Origin: Spirochaetae bacterium HGW-Spirochaetae-3
GTDB taxonomy: Bacteria > Spirochaetota > Spirochaetia > Treponematales > UBA12059
Assembly: GCA_002839315.1 (NCBI GenBank)
Contig: PGXV01000005.1
Span: 1 to 64,000 of the forward strand
DNA: 64,000 nucleotides
Reading direction: 5' to 3'
The notes beneath the pieces are model-generated. The model was given only the letters and a program-made list of their open reading frames with translations, made no database searches and was not told the DNA's origin. The stretch's first letter is position 1. The number at the start of each line of letters is the position of its first letter. Of this stretch, positions 7,667 to 15,973 are shown piece after piece. The translations under genes and the position numbers were made by a program.

Positions 7667-8640
7667 CCGGGCCGGGGAGCGGCGGGCGCAACATCCTCCT
7701 CGTCCTTTCGTACGACGGTTCGGGGTTCTCGGGATGGCAGCGTCTCGGCGGAGGGGCCAGGACCGTCCAGAAGACGCTGGAGGACGCGTTGTCCGGCCTA
7801 TGCGGCGAACGCGTCAACGTCGTCGGCTCGGGACGGACGGACGCGGGGGTGCACGCCGACGGGCAGGCCGCCAACTTCTGGACGTCATCGACGCTGTCCC
7901 TTCCGGAATTAGCCAGGCGCCTGGACGACGCGTTGCCGCCCGACCTGGCCTGCGTCTCGGCGAGGGAGGCCGCCCCGACCTTCCACGCCCGCTATCGAGC
8001 CGTCTCCAAGACCTACGCCTACCGTTTCCACGACGGACCGCGTCGCGACCCGTTCGAGGCCCGATGGTCGCTGCACGCGCCCCGCCGCCTCGACGAGCGC
8101 GCCATGTCCGCCGCCTGCGGCGCGCTCGTCGGCGAACGCGATTTCAGGGCGCTGTGCAACGCGAAGGAAGACGCACGCGATTTCGTCCGGAACCTCTCGG
8201 GCGCCAGCGTCCGGCGGGTCGGCGACCTGGTCGACGTCTCGTTCACCGCCGACGGCTTCCTGTATAACCAGGCCCGCGTCATGGCGGCCTGCGTCCTCGA
8301 CGCGGGACTCGGTCGCCTGTCCCCGGCGCGGATTTCCGCCGTCCTGGAGTCGCGCGACAGGGCGGGCGCCCCGGGGGCGCTCGGCGCCTACGGCTTGCGC
8401 CTGGTACGCGTCGAGTACCGCGAAGAGGATTTCCCCGGTCCGTCGCCGGATCCCTTCGCGCCGGGACGACCGGCTCGCGACGACGGTCCTCCGCCCGGCC
8501 AGGCCCTCGACTTGTCCACAGGGGCCTCGGGTCGCCCTTCGGGCCGCCCTTCGGGTCGCCCTTCGGGTCGATCGCCGGCGGGGCGGCGCGACGGACGCGC
8601 GTCGGGCGAGCCCCGCGGGCGCCCGCGCCGAGACGCCTGA
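7663..8640 (+). CDS. truA: tRNA pseudouridine synthase A with low-complexity C-terminal tail
   Basis: Makes pseudouridine at positions 38-40 of tRNA anticodon stems. The catalytic Asp is in SGRTDAGVHADGQ (Asp60), and FLYNQARVMAA near residue 199 matches the conserved substrate-binding block. The catalytic fold ends near residue 257. A tail of about 68 residues rich in Gly, Arg, Pro and Ser follows, with GRPS repeats. The tail is coded over a 12-bp tandem repeat and lies opposite the 3' end of the RluA-type gene: the two coding regions overlap by 253 bp on opposite strands. The start at 7663 overlaps the TetR stop; larger in-frame ORF space upstream is a shadow of tetR. Confidence 0.9.
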   Translation: MTGPGSGGRNILLVLSYDGSGFSGWQRLGGGARTVQKTLEDALSGLCGERVNVVGSGRTDAGVHADGQAANFWTSSTLSLPELARRLDDALPPDLACVSAREAAPTFHARYRAVSKTYAYRFHDGPRRDPFEARWSLHAPRRLDERAMSAACGALVGERDFRALCNAKEDARDFVRNLSGASVRRVGDLVDVSFTADGFLYNQARVMAACVLDAGLGRLSPARISAVLESRDRAGAPGALGAYGLRLVRVEYREEDFPGPSPDPFAPGRPARDDGPPPGQALDLSTGASGRPSGRPSGRPSGRSPAGRRDGRASGEPRGRPRRDA

Positions 8641-9338
8641 GGATCGCTACCCTTGAGGGCGGCCGCGAACGACGGGGGCGCCGGACATTCCACCCGTACC
8701 GGGGCGCCGTCCGACGGCCTGCGCACGACTATGAGCGACGCGTGCAGGCCGAGCCTGCCCAACGGGTCTCGGCGCGACCCGTAGCGCTCGTCGCCGGTTA
8801 CCGGACAGCCCGCCGCGGCCAGCTGCACCCTGATCTGGTGCCTGCGCCCCGTCTCCAGCGACAGCTCCACGAGGCTCAGCCCGTCGCCCTCCGCCTTCAC
8901 CCGGTAGCGCGTCACCGCGCGCAGGGAGCCCCTCGCGCCGGCGGGAACCTGCCGTACGCGGTATGGGTCGACCTCTGACAGCCAGGTGTCGAGGACGCCC
9001 TCGGCGGCCGGTAGTCGTCCCTCTACGAGCGCTACGTACACGCGCTCGTCGACCGATTCGTTCCACGTGGACATGAGCGCCGTCTTGGCCGCGGCGTTCT
9101 TGGCGAACACGATGACGCCCGAGGTGTCCCTGTCCAGCCTGTGCACGACGGCGGCCCGTCCCTTGGGATTGCGCTTGCGGATATGGATCGTCACGATGTC
9201 GTACAGGCTCCTGGATCTCGAGCCCTCGGGCGATATGGTCGGGAGGCCGCCCGGCTTGTCCACCGCGACGATGTCGTCGTCTTCGTAGAGGAATTCGACC
9301 CGGTTACGATCGCCGGCGGGACCTCGCCCCCTGTTCAC
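8388..9338 (-). CDS. RluA-family pseudouridine synthase with low-complexity C-terminal tail
   Basis: Makes pseudouridine in rRNA or tRNA. The catalytic Asp lies in HRLDRDTSG, preceded by DKPGGLPT and followed by ETGRRHQIRVQLA and GDERYG, all family signatures. The protein lacks the S4 RNA-binding domain of RluC/RluD, so it resembles RluA or TruC. The catalytic fold ends about where truA ends on the other strand. The last 86 residues (RPEG repeats and a basic end) are coded entirely antisense to truA. The start is a GTG at 9338 that overlaps the stop of the DUF493 gene, so the pair is coupled. Which RNA site it modifies cannot be told. Confidence 0.88.
   Translation of the reverse strand: MNRGRGPAGDRNRVEFLYEDDDIVAVDKPGGLPTISPEGSRSRSLYDIVTIHIRKRNPKGRAAVVHRLDRDTSGVIVFAKNAAAKTALMSTWNESVDERVYVALVEGRLPAAEGVLDTWLSEVDPYRVRQVPAGARGSLRAVTRYRVKAEGDGLSLVELSLETGRRHQIRVQLAAAGCPVTGDERYGSRRDPLGRLGLHASLIVVRRPSDGAPVRVECPAPPSFAAALKGSDPQASRRGRPRGSPDARPSRRPAGDRPEGRPEGRPEGRPEAPVDKSRAWPGGGPSSRAGRPGAKGSGDGPGKSSSRYSTRTRRKP
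8529..8570. repeat. 12-bp tandem repeat coding on both strands
   Basis: Three full copies and a half copy of GGGTCGCCCTTC (one copy has a C in place of T) run from 8529 to 8570. On the plus strand they encode GRPS units of the TruA tail, and on the minus strand RPEG units of the RluA-type tail. Confidence 0.9.
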
Positions 9339-9628
9339 AGTACGGCCTTGACGCCGGGCAGCCCGCCGATCGCGGCATACGCCGCATAGAGGCCGTCCTT
9401 GTCTTCGAACCGTACGCGGCACGCGAGCCTGCCGTACTTGGCGCTCGACGACGGCAGCGCCCTCGGGGTCTCGAGCGACGCGCCCCGCTCGGACAGCAAG
9501 CGTGCCAGCTCTGCCGTCAGGGCCGGGCCCTCGGCCAGGACGTGGATCACCCTGAGCTCGAACTCCACCGGGTACTCGAGACCTTCGGTTACCTCCGTCA
9601 TCGTCGGTATCGCTCGCTTCTCTTCCAT
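9335..9628 (-). CDS. DUF493 (YbeD-like) family protein
   Basis: A small protein of 97 residues with the ferredoxin-like ACT-type fold of DUF493: EYPVEFELRVIHV at the start and a predicted beta-alpha-beta-beta-alpha-beta pattern ending GLYAAYAAIGGLPGVKAVL. The E. coli member YbeD lies near lipoate genes but its role is unproven. The start chosen is ATG 9628, with AAGGAG 9 nt upstream; the in-frame start at 9646 overlaps that site. It lies between the MATE gene and the RluA-type gene on the same strand and overlaps the latter by 4 nt. Confidence 0.8.
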   Translation of the reverse strand: MEEKRAIPTMTEVTEGLEYPVEFELRVIHVLAEGPALTAELARLLSERGASLETPRALPSSSAKYGRLACRVRFEDKDGLYAAYAAIGGLPGVKAVL

Positions 9629-9642
9629 CTTGTCGATCTCCT

Positions 9643-10998
9643 TCATACGGTAACGTCGTTAAGCCATTTCTTCGTCGCGAGGCGCCATAACCCGAGGCCG
9701 CTCTTGGCTATCTCCTCGAAGGAAAGCAACGCGAAGACGATCCACGGCTCTACGCGGAATACGAACGCGCCGAGCAGCGCCAGCGGTACGCCCAGCATCC
9801 ATACCCCGAATATATCGAAGAACGCGCCGAATCGGGTATCGCCGCCCGCGCGGCATATCCCGACGACGACGTGCAGGTTGAATACCTTGAACGGGAATAC
9901 GCAGGCCATGACGAGCACCATCAGGCGGGCCTGCCTGAGCGGCTCCGGCCCGAGCGCGAATAGCCACGGTATCGCGAGGGAAACGGGGACGAGGGCCGCC
10001 GCGGTCGCCACGCCGATGAGCGGCGACATTACGGCGAAGCGCCTGGCCCACGCGAAGGCCTTCGCCCTGTCCCCCTCTCCGATACGCGTGCCGAGCATGA
10101 CCGCCGCGGCGTTGGCCGTGCCCATGAACAGCACCATGGCCAGCTGGCTTATGGTGTTCGTCACGTTGTACGCGGCTATCGCGTCGGTGCTGACGCGGGC
10201 CAGGATAGCGTTGTAGCTCGTGATGCCGAGCGACCAGGCGACCTCGTTGAGCACGACCGGCGCCGCTATCCGCGCGAACCGGGGCAGGAAGCCTCCGCCC
10301 CATGAACGGAACTCCGCGAGCGAGCCGGCGGGGGGCATCCTCCGCGCGTAGGCGACGGCGAATACGATGGCCGCCTCCACTATCCTCGCGCAGACCGTCG
10401 CGATGGCCGCGCCGCGCACGCCGAGCGCCGGAGCGCCGAATTTCCCGAAGATGAGTACGTAATTGAGCGCGGCGTTTATAGCGAGCGATACGATAGTCGC
10501 GACGAGCGGCAGCTTGACGTGCTCGACGCCCCGAAGCGCGAGGGAGAACGCGAAGCTGGCGGCGGCGAAGGGATAGCTGGGCGCGACGAGTCTAAGGTAT
10601 TCCGCGCCTATCCTGATGACCTCCGCGTCCCTGGAATAGAGGCGTAAAAGGAATTCGGGGAACGCGAGCGCCGCGCCCATGAAAACGAACGCGGCCGCGA
10701 GCGCGAGCGTCATCGATACGCCCGTCGTCCTACGTATCCCGGCGATATCCCGCTTGCCCCAGTACTGCGACGTGAAAACGCCCGAGCCGGTCGACGTGCC
10801 GAAGAGGAGCAGCATCAGCAGGAACCATATCTGGTTGCCGAGGCCGACTGCCGCCAGTTCCGTCGCGCCGAGCCTCCCGACCATGATCGTGTCCAGCATG
10901 TTGACGCTGGATACGATAAGGTTCTGGAGAGCGATCGGCACGGCGATACGCAGGAGGTCCTTGTAGAAGTGCTTGTCGTCGTTCGTCAGGATAAGCAT
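9643..10998 (-). CDS. MATE-family multidrug efflux transporter
   Basis: A 451-residue integral membrane protein with about 12 hydrophobic helices in two similar halves, typical of MATE pumps, which export cationic drugs or metabolites in exchange for Na+ or H+. The first half has the family-typical LVSSVNMLDTIMVGRLG-like stretch near residues 27-44 and QYWGKRD, which corresponds to the cytoplasmic loop. The start ATG 10998 is preceded by AAAGGA. The reading frame stays open far upstream through exonuclease I but does not resemble protein there. It follows exonuclease I by 35 bases on the same strand. Confidence 0.88.
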   Translation of the reverse strand: MLILTNDDKHFYKDLLRIAVPIALQNLIVSSVNMLDTIMVGRLGATELAAVGLGNQIWFLLMLLLFGTSTGSGVFTSQYWGKRDIAGIRRTTGVSMTLALAAAFVFMGAALAFPEFLLRLYSRDAEVIRIGAEYLRLVAPSYPFAAASFAFSLALRGVEHVKLPLVATIVSLAINAALNYVLIFGKFGAPALGVRGAAIATVCARIVEAAIVFAVAYARRMPPAGSLAEFRSWGGGFLPRFARIAAPVVLNEVAWSLGITSYNAILARVSTDAIAAYNVTNTISQLAMVLFMGTANAAAVMLGTRIGEGDRAKAFAWARRFAVMSPLIGVATAAALVPVSLAIPWLFALGPEPLRQARLMVLVMACVFPFKVFNLHVVVGICRAGGDTRFGAFFDIFGVWMLGVPLALLGAFVFRVEPWIVFALLSFEEIAKSGLGLWRLATKKWLNDVTV

Positions 10999-11033
10999 GG
11001 TTTCCTTTAGCGTAGCAAAGAATCGGGAGATCG

Positions 11034-12533
11034 TTAGCGATCGCGAGCGGAGGCGGCCGGGTCCTTGGCGTAGGAGAGTATTTCCCGTTCGAGCGTCCCG
11101 CGGTACTCGAGGAGCTGCAGGAGCATGGGCTTGTCCTCCGCGGGCGTGTCGAGGTTGGACAGGAGCGATTCCACGATCTTGGTGAAGCCGGCGAGGTCGG
11201 TAGCGCCTTCTATGCGGGGGCAGAGCAACCGCCCCGCGCAGAATGAGCGCCAGCGCGCCGCTTCCGTCCTGGACAGCGTACCCGGCCAGTTGCGAGCGAA
11301 CAGCCGCCGCACGAGCTGAGGCAACCGCTCGTCGATGAACGGCATGCCGTAGGACTGGGGCCTGGCCTCGGCGGGCCCCAGCGTCGCGATGGTCTCGTGG
11401 ACGGCCGCCATGGCGTCCTTGTCCTCGTCGCGGAAGAACCCGCCGGAGTATATGCGGTATTCCGGATCCGGTTCTACGGCGTCCTGGGGAGGCTGCGAGA
11501 AGACTGCCTGGAGTTTCTGTATGAGTTCCGGCTCCCGCGACAGGCTCCTGGCGCGTTCCGTCGCGAGGTCCGGGTCGAGTCCGAGGCGGTCCGCGGCCTT
11601 GGCGTCCATCGTCGACATCGGCGCGAGGAAGGGACAGCGGCCGAGCCGTATGTTGACGATGGGGATACGCTCTCCGTCCTTCAGCTCCGTCTTCCTCGTG
11701 AACACGCGCCGGCGTATCTCGTCGACCGTCAGGTCGACGAGGGGCGAGGGGTCGTGGCGGAGGTCTATCGCTACGAGGCCGTCGCGGCGGCCCGGCACCA
11801 TGCCGACAGGCGCTACGATCGTGGAGCATCCGCGGGCGCCGGTATAGGACGCCGCGGTATGCACGAGCGGCTCGTGGTCCGCCAGGTTGACGAGCGGCCG
11901 CAGCGAGTCCCGGGTCCGATGCTTCCAGTACCAGTCGTAGAGCCGCGGCTGCGCCTCCTTGACGAGCTTGGCGAGGCGTACGGTCGCCGTGATATCGTGG
12001 AACGCGTCATGGGCGGACTCGAGCGGAACGGCATTGGCCGCCGCCAGGCTGCCGAGCCTGAAATCCGGCTTGCCGTCTATCCCGTCCGGCCAGATTATCC
12101 CGTCGGGGCGCAGGTCCCGCGTCGCGCGGAACAGGTCGATGACGTCCCAGCGCGTATTGCCGTCGGCCCATTCCCGTTCGTACGGGTCGAAGAGGTTGCG
12201 ATAGAACAGGTTGCGGATGAATTCGTCGTCGAAGCGAATAGAATTGTATCCGGCTACGCAGGAGCCGGGCGCTAGCATCTCCGTGCGTATCGCCTTGGCG
12301 AATTCGTATTCGGGAACGCCCTTCTCGAGCGTTTCCCGCGGCGAGATGCCGTGGACGAGGCAGGAGTAGGGGCTTGGCAGGTAGTCGGGCGTAATCTTGC
12401 TGTAGAGGACGAGCCGATCCGATACGGGTTCGAGCTCGTCGTCGGTCCGGATTCCCGCGAATTGAGCTATCCTGTCGTGACGAGGATCGAGTCCGAATGT
12501 TTCTAGGTCGTACCAGAGAATGCTCGCGGCCAT
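11034..12533 (-). CDS. sbcB: Exodeoxyribonuclease I
   Basis: Degrades single-stranded DNA 3' to 5' during recombination and mismatch repair. The 499-residue length fits ExoI. The DEDD exonuclease motifs are present: YDLETFGLDPRHD near the start (Asp8 and Glu10 region), GYNSIRFDDEFIRN near residue 95 and AHDAFHDITAT near 175. The conserved RWDVIDLFRAT and ExoI C-terminal region (PFLAPMSTM) follow. Only the ATG at 12533 fits: TATACT on the same strand ends 7 nt upstream, so the mRNA is probably leaderless. It is divergent from fur. Confidence 0.92.
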   Translation of the reverse strand: MAASILWYDLETFGLDPRHDRIAQFAGIRTDDELEPVSDRLVLYSKITPDYLPSPYSCLVHGISPRETLEKGVPEYEFAKAIRTEMLAPGSCVAGYNSIRFDDEFIRNLFYRNLFDPYEREWADGNTRWDVIDLFRATRDLRPDGIIWPDGIDGKPDFRLGSLAAANAVPLESAHDAFHDITATVRLAKLVKEAQPRLYDWYWKHRTRDSLRPLVNLADHEPLVHTAASYTGARGCSTIVAPVGMVPGRRDGLVAIDLRHDPSPLVDLTVDEIRRRVFTRKTELKDGERIPIVNIRLGRCPFLAPMSTMDAKAADRLGLDPDLATERARSLSREPELIQKLQAVFSQPPQDAVEPDPEYRIYSGGFFRDEDKDAMAAVHETIATLGPAEARPQSYGMPFIDERLPQLVRRLFARNWPGTLSRTEAARWRSFCAGRLLCPRIEGATDLAGFTKIVESLLSNLDTPAEDKPMLLQLLEYRGTLEREILSYAKDPAASARDR

Positions 12534-12540
12534 GGGCCCG

Positions 12541-12570
12541 AGTATACCCCGCCGCTTCGTGAAGCGTGAA
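12541..12570 (-). promoter_or_regulatory. Leaderless promoter of sbcB
   Basis: On the minus strand TTCACG (12570-12565), an 18-nt spacer and TATACT (12546-12541) are followed by only 7 nt before the ATG at 12533. Confidence 0.6.
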
Positions 12571-12588
12571 GGGCCGAATCGAATAACC

Positions 12589-12628
12589 TTGACAGCGGGC
12601 GCCCGTATTGATGATGATTATCGATACG
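12589..12628 (+). promoter_or_regulatory. Promoter and candidate Fur box of fur
   Basis: TTGACA at 12589-12594 with a weak -10 (GATGAT, 12613-12618, 18-nt spacer) precedes fur. The word GATGATGATTATCGATACG at 12610-12628 matches the classical 19-bp Fur box at about 14 positions and covers the -10. This suggests autoregulation. The match is imperfect. Confidence 0.5.
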
Positions 12629-12656
12629 GCTTCGGACGGCCGTCATGGAGGAACGG

Positions 12657-13100
12657 GTGAACGGTGACGAACGGGCCATACTGGAACGATACCTGCGGAG
12701 TCGCGGACTCAAGATGACGCAAGCTCGCGAGACGGTGCTGACCGCCTTCCTCGGGCTCGAGTCCCACGTGAGCGCCGACGCCATATACGAGGCGGCCAAG
12801 CGCCTCGATCCCGGGATAGGCCAGGCTACGGTTTTCCGCACCGTCAAGCTTCTCGCGGACGCCGGCCTCGCGAGGGAAGCCTGCCGCGACGACGGGGCGA
12901 GGCGCTACGAGCATGCCTACAACCACGCCCACCACGACCACCTGACCTGCGTGGAGTGCGGCGCCATCGTCGAATTCGTCGACGCCGACATCGAGCGCGC
13001 GCAGGAGGCCGTATACCGCCGGTACGGCTTCGCCTCGAGCGGCCACCGCCTGGAGCTGTACGGCCTCTGCCCCGACTGCGCGCCCTTCGACGAGCCTTGA
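12657..13100 (+). CDS. fur: Fur-family metalloregulator
   Basis: A 147-residue dimeric repressor of the Fur superfamily. The winged helix is at residues 5-80 (RSRGLKMTQARETVL, GQATVFRTVKLLADAGL). The metal-binding part holds a His-rich stretch (HAYNHAHHDHLTC) and two CxxC motifs, CVEC and CPDC, for the structural zinc. Family-wide sequence does not separate Fur from PerR or Zur with certainty. Fur-box-like words in front of this gene and of feoA argue for iron. A GTG start at 12657 has GGAGG at 12647-12651; an ATG at 12645 would add four residues but overlaps that site. Confidence 0.88.
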   Translation: MNGDERAILERYLRSRGLKMTQARETVLTAFLGLESHVSADAIYEAAKRLDPGIGQATVFRTVKLLADAGLAREACRDDGARRYEHAYNHAHHDHLTCVECGAIVEFVDADIERAQEAVYRRYGFASSGHRLELYGLCPDCAPFDEP

Positions 13101-13166
13101 GGCCGAGCGGCGAAGCCGGGGCGCTCGTAGCCCCGCGCGGCTCGCCCGTGATTCCCGGTAAAAGGT

Positions 13167-13195
13167 GCGGCGCCGCGGAAACTCCGCGGCGCCGC
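13167..13195. terminator. Bidirectional terminator between fur and mglC
   Basis: A 13-bp perfect GC-rich stem (13167-13179 and 13183-13195) with a 3-nt loop lies between the convergent fur and mglC genes. It would serve both transcripts. Confidence 0.75.
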
Positions 13196-13234
13196 GTTAA
13201 GGAGGTAGAAACGTAACGCCTCGGCCGTTCGGGC

Positions 13235-14281
13235 CTAGCGCTTGTTCAGGTATTTCCTGATATCGAGCGCGACCGCCGCGATGATGATCGCGCCCTTTAC
13301 TATCTGCTGCCAGTACGGGGACATATTCACGAAGGTGAGGCCGTAGTTGATGACGCTGAAGATCAGCACGCCTACGAGCATGCCCGGCACGGTGCCTATG
13401 CCTCCGGAGGTCGATACGCCGCCGACGACGCAGGCCGCTATCGCGTCGAGCTCGTAGCCGTTGCCGTAGTTGTTCGTAGCGCCGCCGGTACGGGCCGCCT
13501 CGAGTGCGCCCGCCAGGCCGTAGCAGAGGCCGGCTATCGTATAGGCTATCAGCAGGTTCTTCGTCACGTTGACGCCGGACACCTTGGCGGCCTCGGGATT
13601 GCCGCCGATGGCGTAGATGTTCTTGCCGAACGTCGTCTTGTTATGGAGCACCCACACTATCAGCGCTATGCCCAGCGCTATCAGGACGATATACGGCAGC
13701 GACAGCCGGCCGTCCAGGCCGAGCCAGCCCGAGCCCAGGTTCGTGAAGCGCTTGTCCAGGCCGCCTATAGGCTGCGCCCCGTAGGGCGGCCTGTCGAAGT
13801 ACAGCGACGTCGCTCCGTACACGGCGACCATCGTGCCCAGGGTCGCTATGAACGGCGGTACGCGGAGCTTGGAGACGATGAGGCCGTTGACGAGGCCGAC
13901 CGCTCCGCATACCACCATGGCCGCGATTATCGGCACGATGAGCGGGAGCTCGCCCAGCTGCGGGTACATGCGGCGGGGGTAGTCGAGCGCCTGCAGCATG
14001 GAGCTGGAGATGACGGCCGCCAGCCCCACCATCCTGCCGGCCGACAGGTCGGTGCCGCCGGTGATGAGGATGCCGCCGACGCCCATCGCGATGATGATGC
14101 GGGTAGCCGACATCGACAGGATGTTCCTGAAGTTCTCTATGGACAGGAACGTGGGCTCCTTGAACGTAATCGCGATTATCAGGATCACGAAGACGAAATA
14201 GATCGCGTACTTCAGCATGAAGTCGTTGACGGCGCGCCTGTTCAGCCGTTCGCCCAGCGCCGTGGTCTCTTGGTTAGCCAT
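13235..14281 (-). CDS. mglC: Galactose/methyl-galactoside ABC permease MglC
   Basis: The 348-residue membrane subunit of the Mgl hexose importer, with about ten hydrophobic helices. The family-typical GGILITGGTDLSAGRMVGL block, the PPFIATLGTMVAVYG block and the EAA-like IYAIGGNPEAAKVSGV loop that contacts the ATPase are all present. It is the last gene of mglB-A-C on the minus strand, 10 nt after mglA, with AGGGAGAAC upstream as a ribosome site. Strong family match. Confidence 0.93.
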   Translation of the reverse strand: MANQETTALGERLNRRAVNDFMLKYAIYFVFVILIIAITFKEPTFLSIENFRNILSMSATRIIIAMGVGGILITGGTDLSAGRMVGLAAVISSSMLQALDYPRRMYPQLGELPLIVPIIAAMVVCGAVGLVNGLIVSKLRVPPFIATLGTMVAVYGATSLYFDRPPYGAQPIGGLDKRFTNLGSGWLGLDGRLSLPYIVLIALGIALIVWVLHNKTTFGKNIYAIGGNPEAAKVSGVNVTKNLLIAYTIAGLCYGLAGALEAARTGGATNNYGNGYELDAIAACVVGGVSTSGGIGTVPGMLVGVLIFSVINYGLTFVNMSPYWQQIVKGAIIIAAVALDIRKYLNKR

Positions 14282-14291
14282 CTGTTCTCCC

Positions 14292-15803
14292 TTATTCGAA
14301 AAGCGCCGCCAGGCGCATGATCTCTTCCTGGGTCGCGGTCTTGCCGTCCAGTATCCCTGTCTTCCTGCCCGCGCACATCACCATGATACGGTCGGACATG
14401 CCCAGGAGCTCGGGCATCTCGGAGCTGATCATGATGATGCTCTTACCGCTCGCCGCTAGCTCGGCGATGATCGAGTAGATCTCGTACTTGGCGCCGACGT
14501 CTATGCCCCGCGTCGGCTCGTCGAGGATAAGGATATCCGGCTCGGTCAGGAGCCATTTCGCGAAGAGCACCTTCTGCTGGTTGCCCCCGGAGAGGTCCTT
14601 GATCAGGGTCCGGTAGCTCGGCGTCTTGATCCTGAGGTCTGCGATCTTCTCCTTCGTATCGCTTATCCCCTGTTTCTCGTTGATCAGGCCGGTCCTGCCG
14701 ACGTACCGGGATAGGTTCGCGAGTAGCATGTTCTCCTTGACGCCGAGCATCGGCACGATACCGGTAGCGCGCCTCTCCTCGGTCAGGAGCGCGAATTTGT
14801 CGCCCATCGCCTGTACGGGCGACCGTATCTTGATCTCGCGGCCGTTGAGCGAGATGCGTCCGGACTCGAGGAACCTGAGTCCGAATATCGTCTCGACGAG
14901 CTCGGTGCGCTTTGCCCCGACGAGGCCGCCGATGCCGAGTATCTCCCCCCTGCGCAGGTCGAAGCTGACGTCCTTGAACGAGTGCCTCTCGGCCGATGTG
15001 AAATTATCGACCCGGAGGACGACCTCGCCCGGTACGTTGGCGCGGGGAGGGAAGCGGTGCGTCAGGTCGCGGCCGACCATGCGCTTTATGATCTCGGCGG
15101 TGGTCAGCTCCGACGACCGCCAAGTCCCGACGTGCCTGCCGTCGCGCATGATCGAGACCTCGTCCGCGATCTCGAGGATCTCTTCCATCTTGTGGGAAAT
15201 ATAGACGATCGCGGCTCCCTCGGATCGGAGCCTGCGTATTATGCCGAACAGGTGGGCGACCTCGTGCTCGGTGAGCGAGCTGGTCGGTTCGTCCATGATG
15301 ATCACCTTGGCGTTGTACGATACGGCCTTGGCGATCTCTATCGACTGGATCTTGGACACCGACAGGTTGCGTAGCCAAACGGCCGGGTCGATATCCATGT
15401 TGAGCTTCTTGAACAGCGCCTTGGTATCGGAGCGCATCTTCTTGGCGTCGATGAGCCTGAACGGTCCGGCCCCCATGAGCGGGTACCGGCCGAGCCACAG
15501 GTTCTCCTCGACGCTCCGGTTTGGGACCGACAGGAGCTCCTGGTGTATCATCGATACGCCGCCGTCGAGCGCCTGCCTCGAGTTCTGGAATTTCACGGGC
15601 TTCCCGTCGAGGAGTATCTCCCCCTCGTCCGGGGCGTATATACCGAAGAGGCACTTCATCAGCGTCGACTTGCCGGCGCCGTTCTCGCCCATAAGGGCGT
15701 GCACCGAGCCCGGCCGGACCTGTATGGACACGTCGTCCAGGGCCTTGACCCCCGGGAAGCTCTTCGACATGTGCCGTAGTTCTAATACGTATTCGGCGCT
15801 CAT
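14292..15803 (-). CDS. mglA: Galactose/methyl-galactoside ABC ATPase MglA
   Basis: A double ATP-binding protein of 503 residues with two tandem ABC modules, as in MglA, RbsA and XylG. The first module has GENGAGKSTL, the signature LSVSKIQSIEIAKA and VIIMDEPTSSL. The second has the degenerate P-loop GLVGAKRTEL usual for this family, then LSGGNQQKVLFAKWL and ILILDEPTRGIDVGAK. It energises MglC. The ATG at 15803 has CTGGAG 5 nt upstream; a GTG at 15809 overlaps that site. It lies in mglBAC, separated from mglB by a large RNA structure. Confidence 0.92.
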   Translation of the reverse strand: MSAEYVLELRHMSKSFPGVKALDDVSIQVRPGSVHALMGENGAGKSTLMKCLFGIYAPDEGEILLDGKPVKFQNSRQALDGGVSMIHQELLSVPNRSVEENLWLGRYPLMGAGPFRLIDAKKMRSDTKALFKKLNMDIDPAVWLRNLSVSKIQSIEIAKAVSYNAKVIIMDEPTSSLTEHEVAHLFGIIRRLRSEGAAIVYISHKMEEILEIADEVSIMRDGRHVGTWRSSELTTAEIIKRMVGRDLTHRFPPRANVPGEVVLRVDNFTSAERHSFKDVSFDLRRGEILGIGGLVGAKRTELVETIFGLRFLESGRISLNGREIKIRSPVQAMGDKFALLTEERRATGIVPMLGVKENMLLANLSRYVGRTGLINEKQGISDTKEKIADLRIKTPSYRTLIKDLSGGNQQKVLFAKWLLTEPDILILDEPTRGIDVGAKYEIYSIIAELAASGKSIIMISSEMPELLGMSDRIMVMCAGRKTGILDGKTATQEEIMRLAALFE

Positions 15804-15857
15804 AGGCACTCCAGGTAAGTTGATCGGGGACTGGTACGAAAGACCGACTAAGAGAAA

Positions 15858-15950
15858 AAGAGGATAAGCCGGGGAGGAGAATGAGGAGGGGGGGAAGTCT
15901 CCCCCTCCTCCGAAGGTCGCGCGCTGCGCTCGCGCCGCGCTTATCCTCTT
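15858..15950 (-). promoter_or_regulatory. Nested hairpins between mglB and mglA
   Basis: A 12-bp perfect inverted repeat AAGAGGATAAGC (15858-15869) / GCTTATCCTCTT (15939-15950) encloses a second 10-bp hairpin (15883-15892 with 15901-15910) and a GCGC-rich stretch. The whole fills the gap between mglB and mglA. It probably limits transcription or degradation so that MglB exceeds MglAC; this is inferred from its position. Confidence 0.6.
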
Positions 15951-15973
15951 CGTTCGATTCGAGCCGTTACGGC

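Noticed and set aside
8529-8570. CRISPR-like short repeat array
   Set aside because: The 12-bp units are contiguous without spacers and lie in coding tails of truA and the RluA-type gene.
10999-11829. Possible N-terminal extension of the MATE protein
   Set aside because: The open frame runs through exonuclease I on the same strand but its translation is Arg/Pro/His-rich shadow sequence; the ATG at 10998 has a ribosome site and matches family length.
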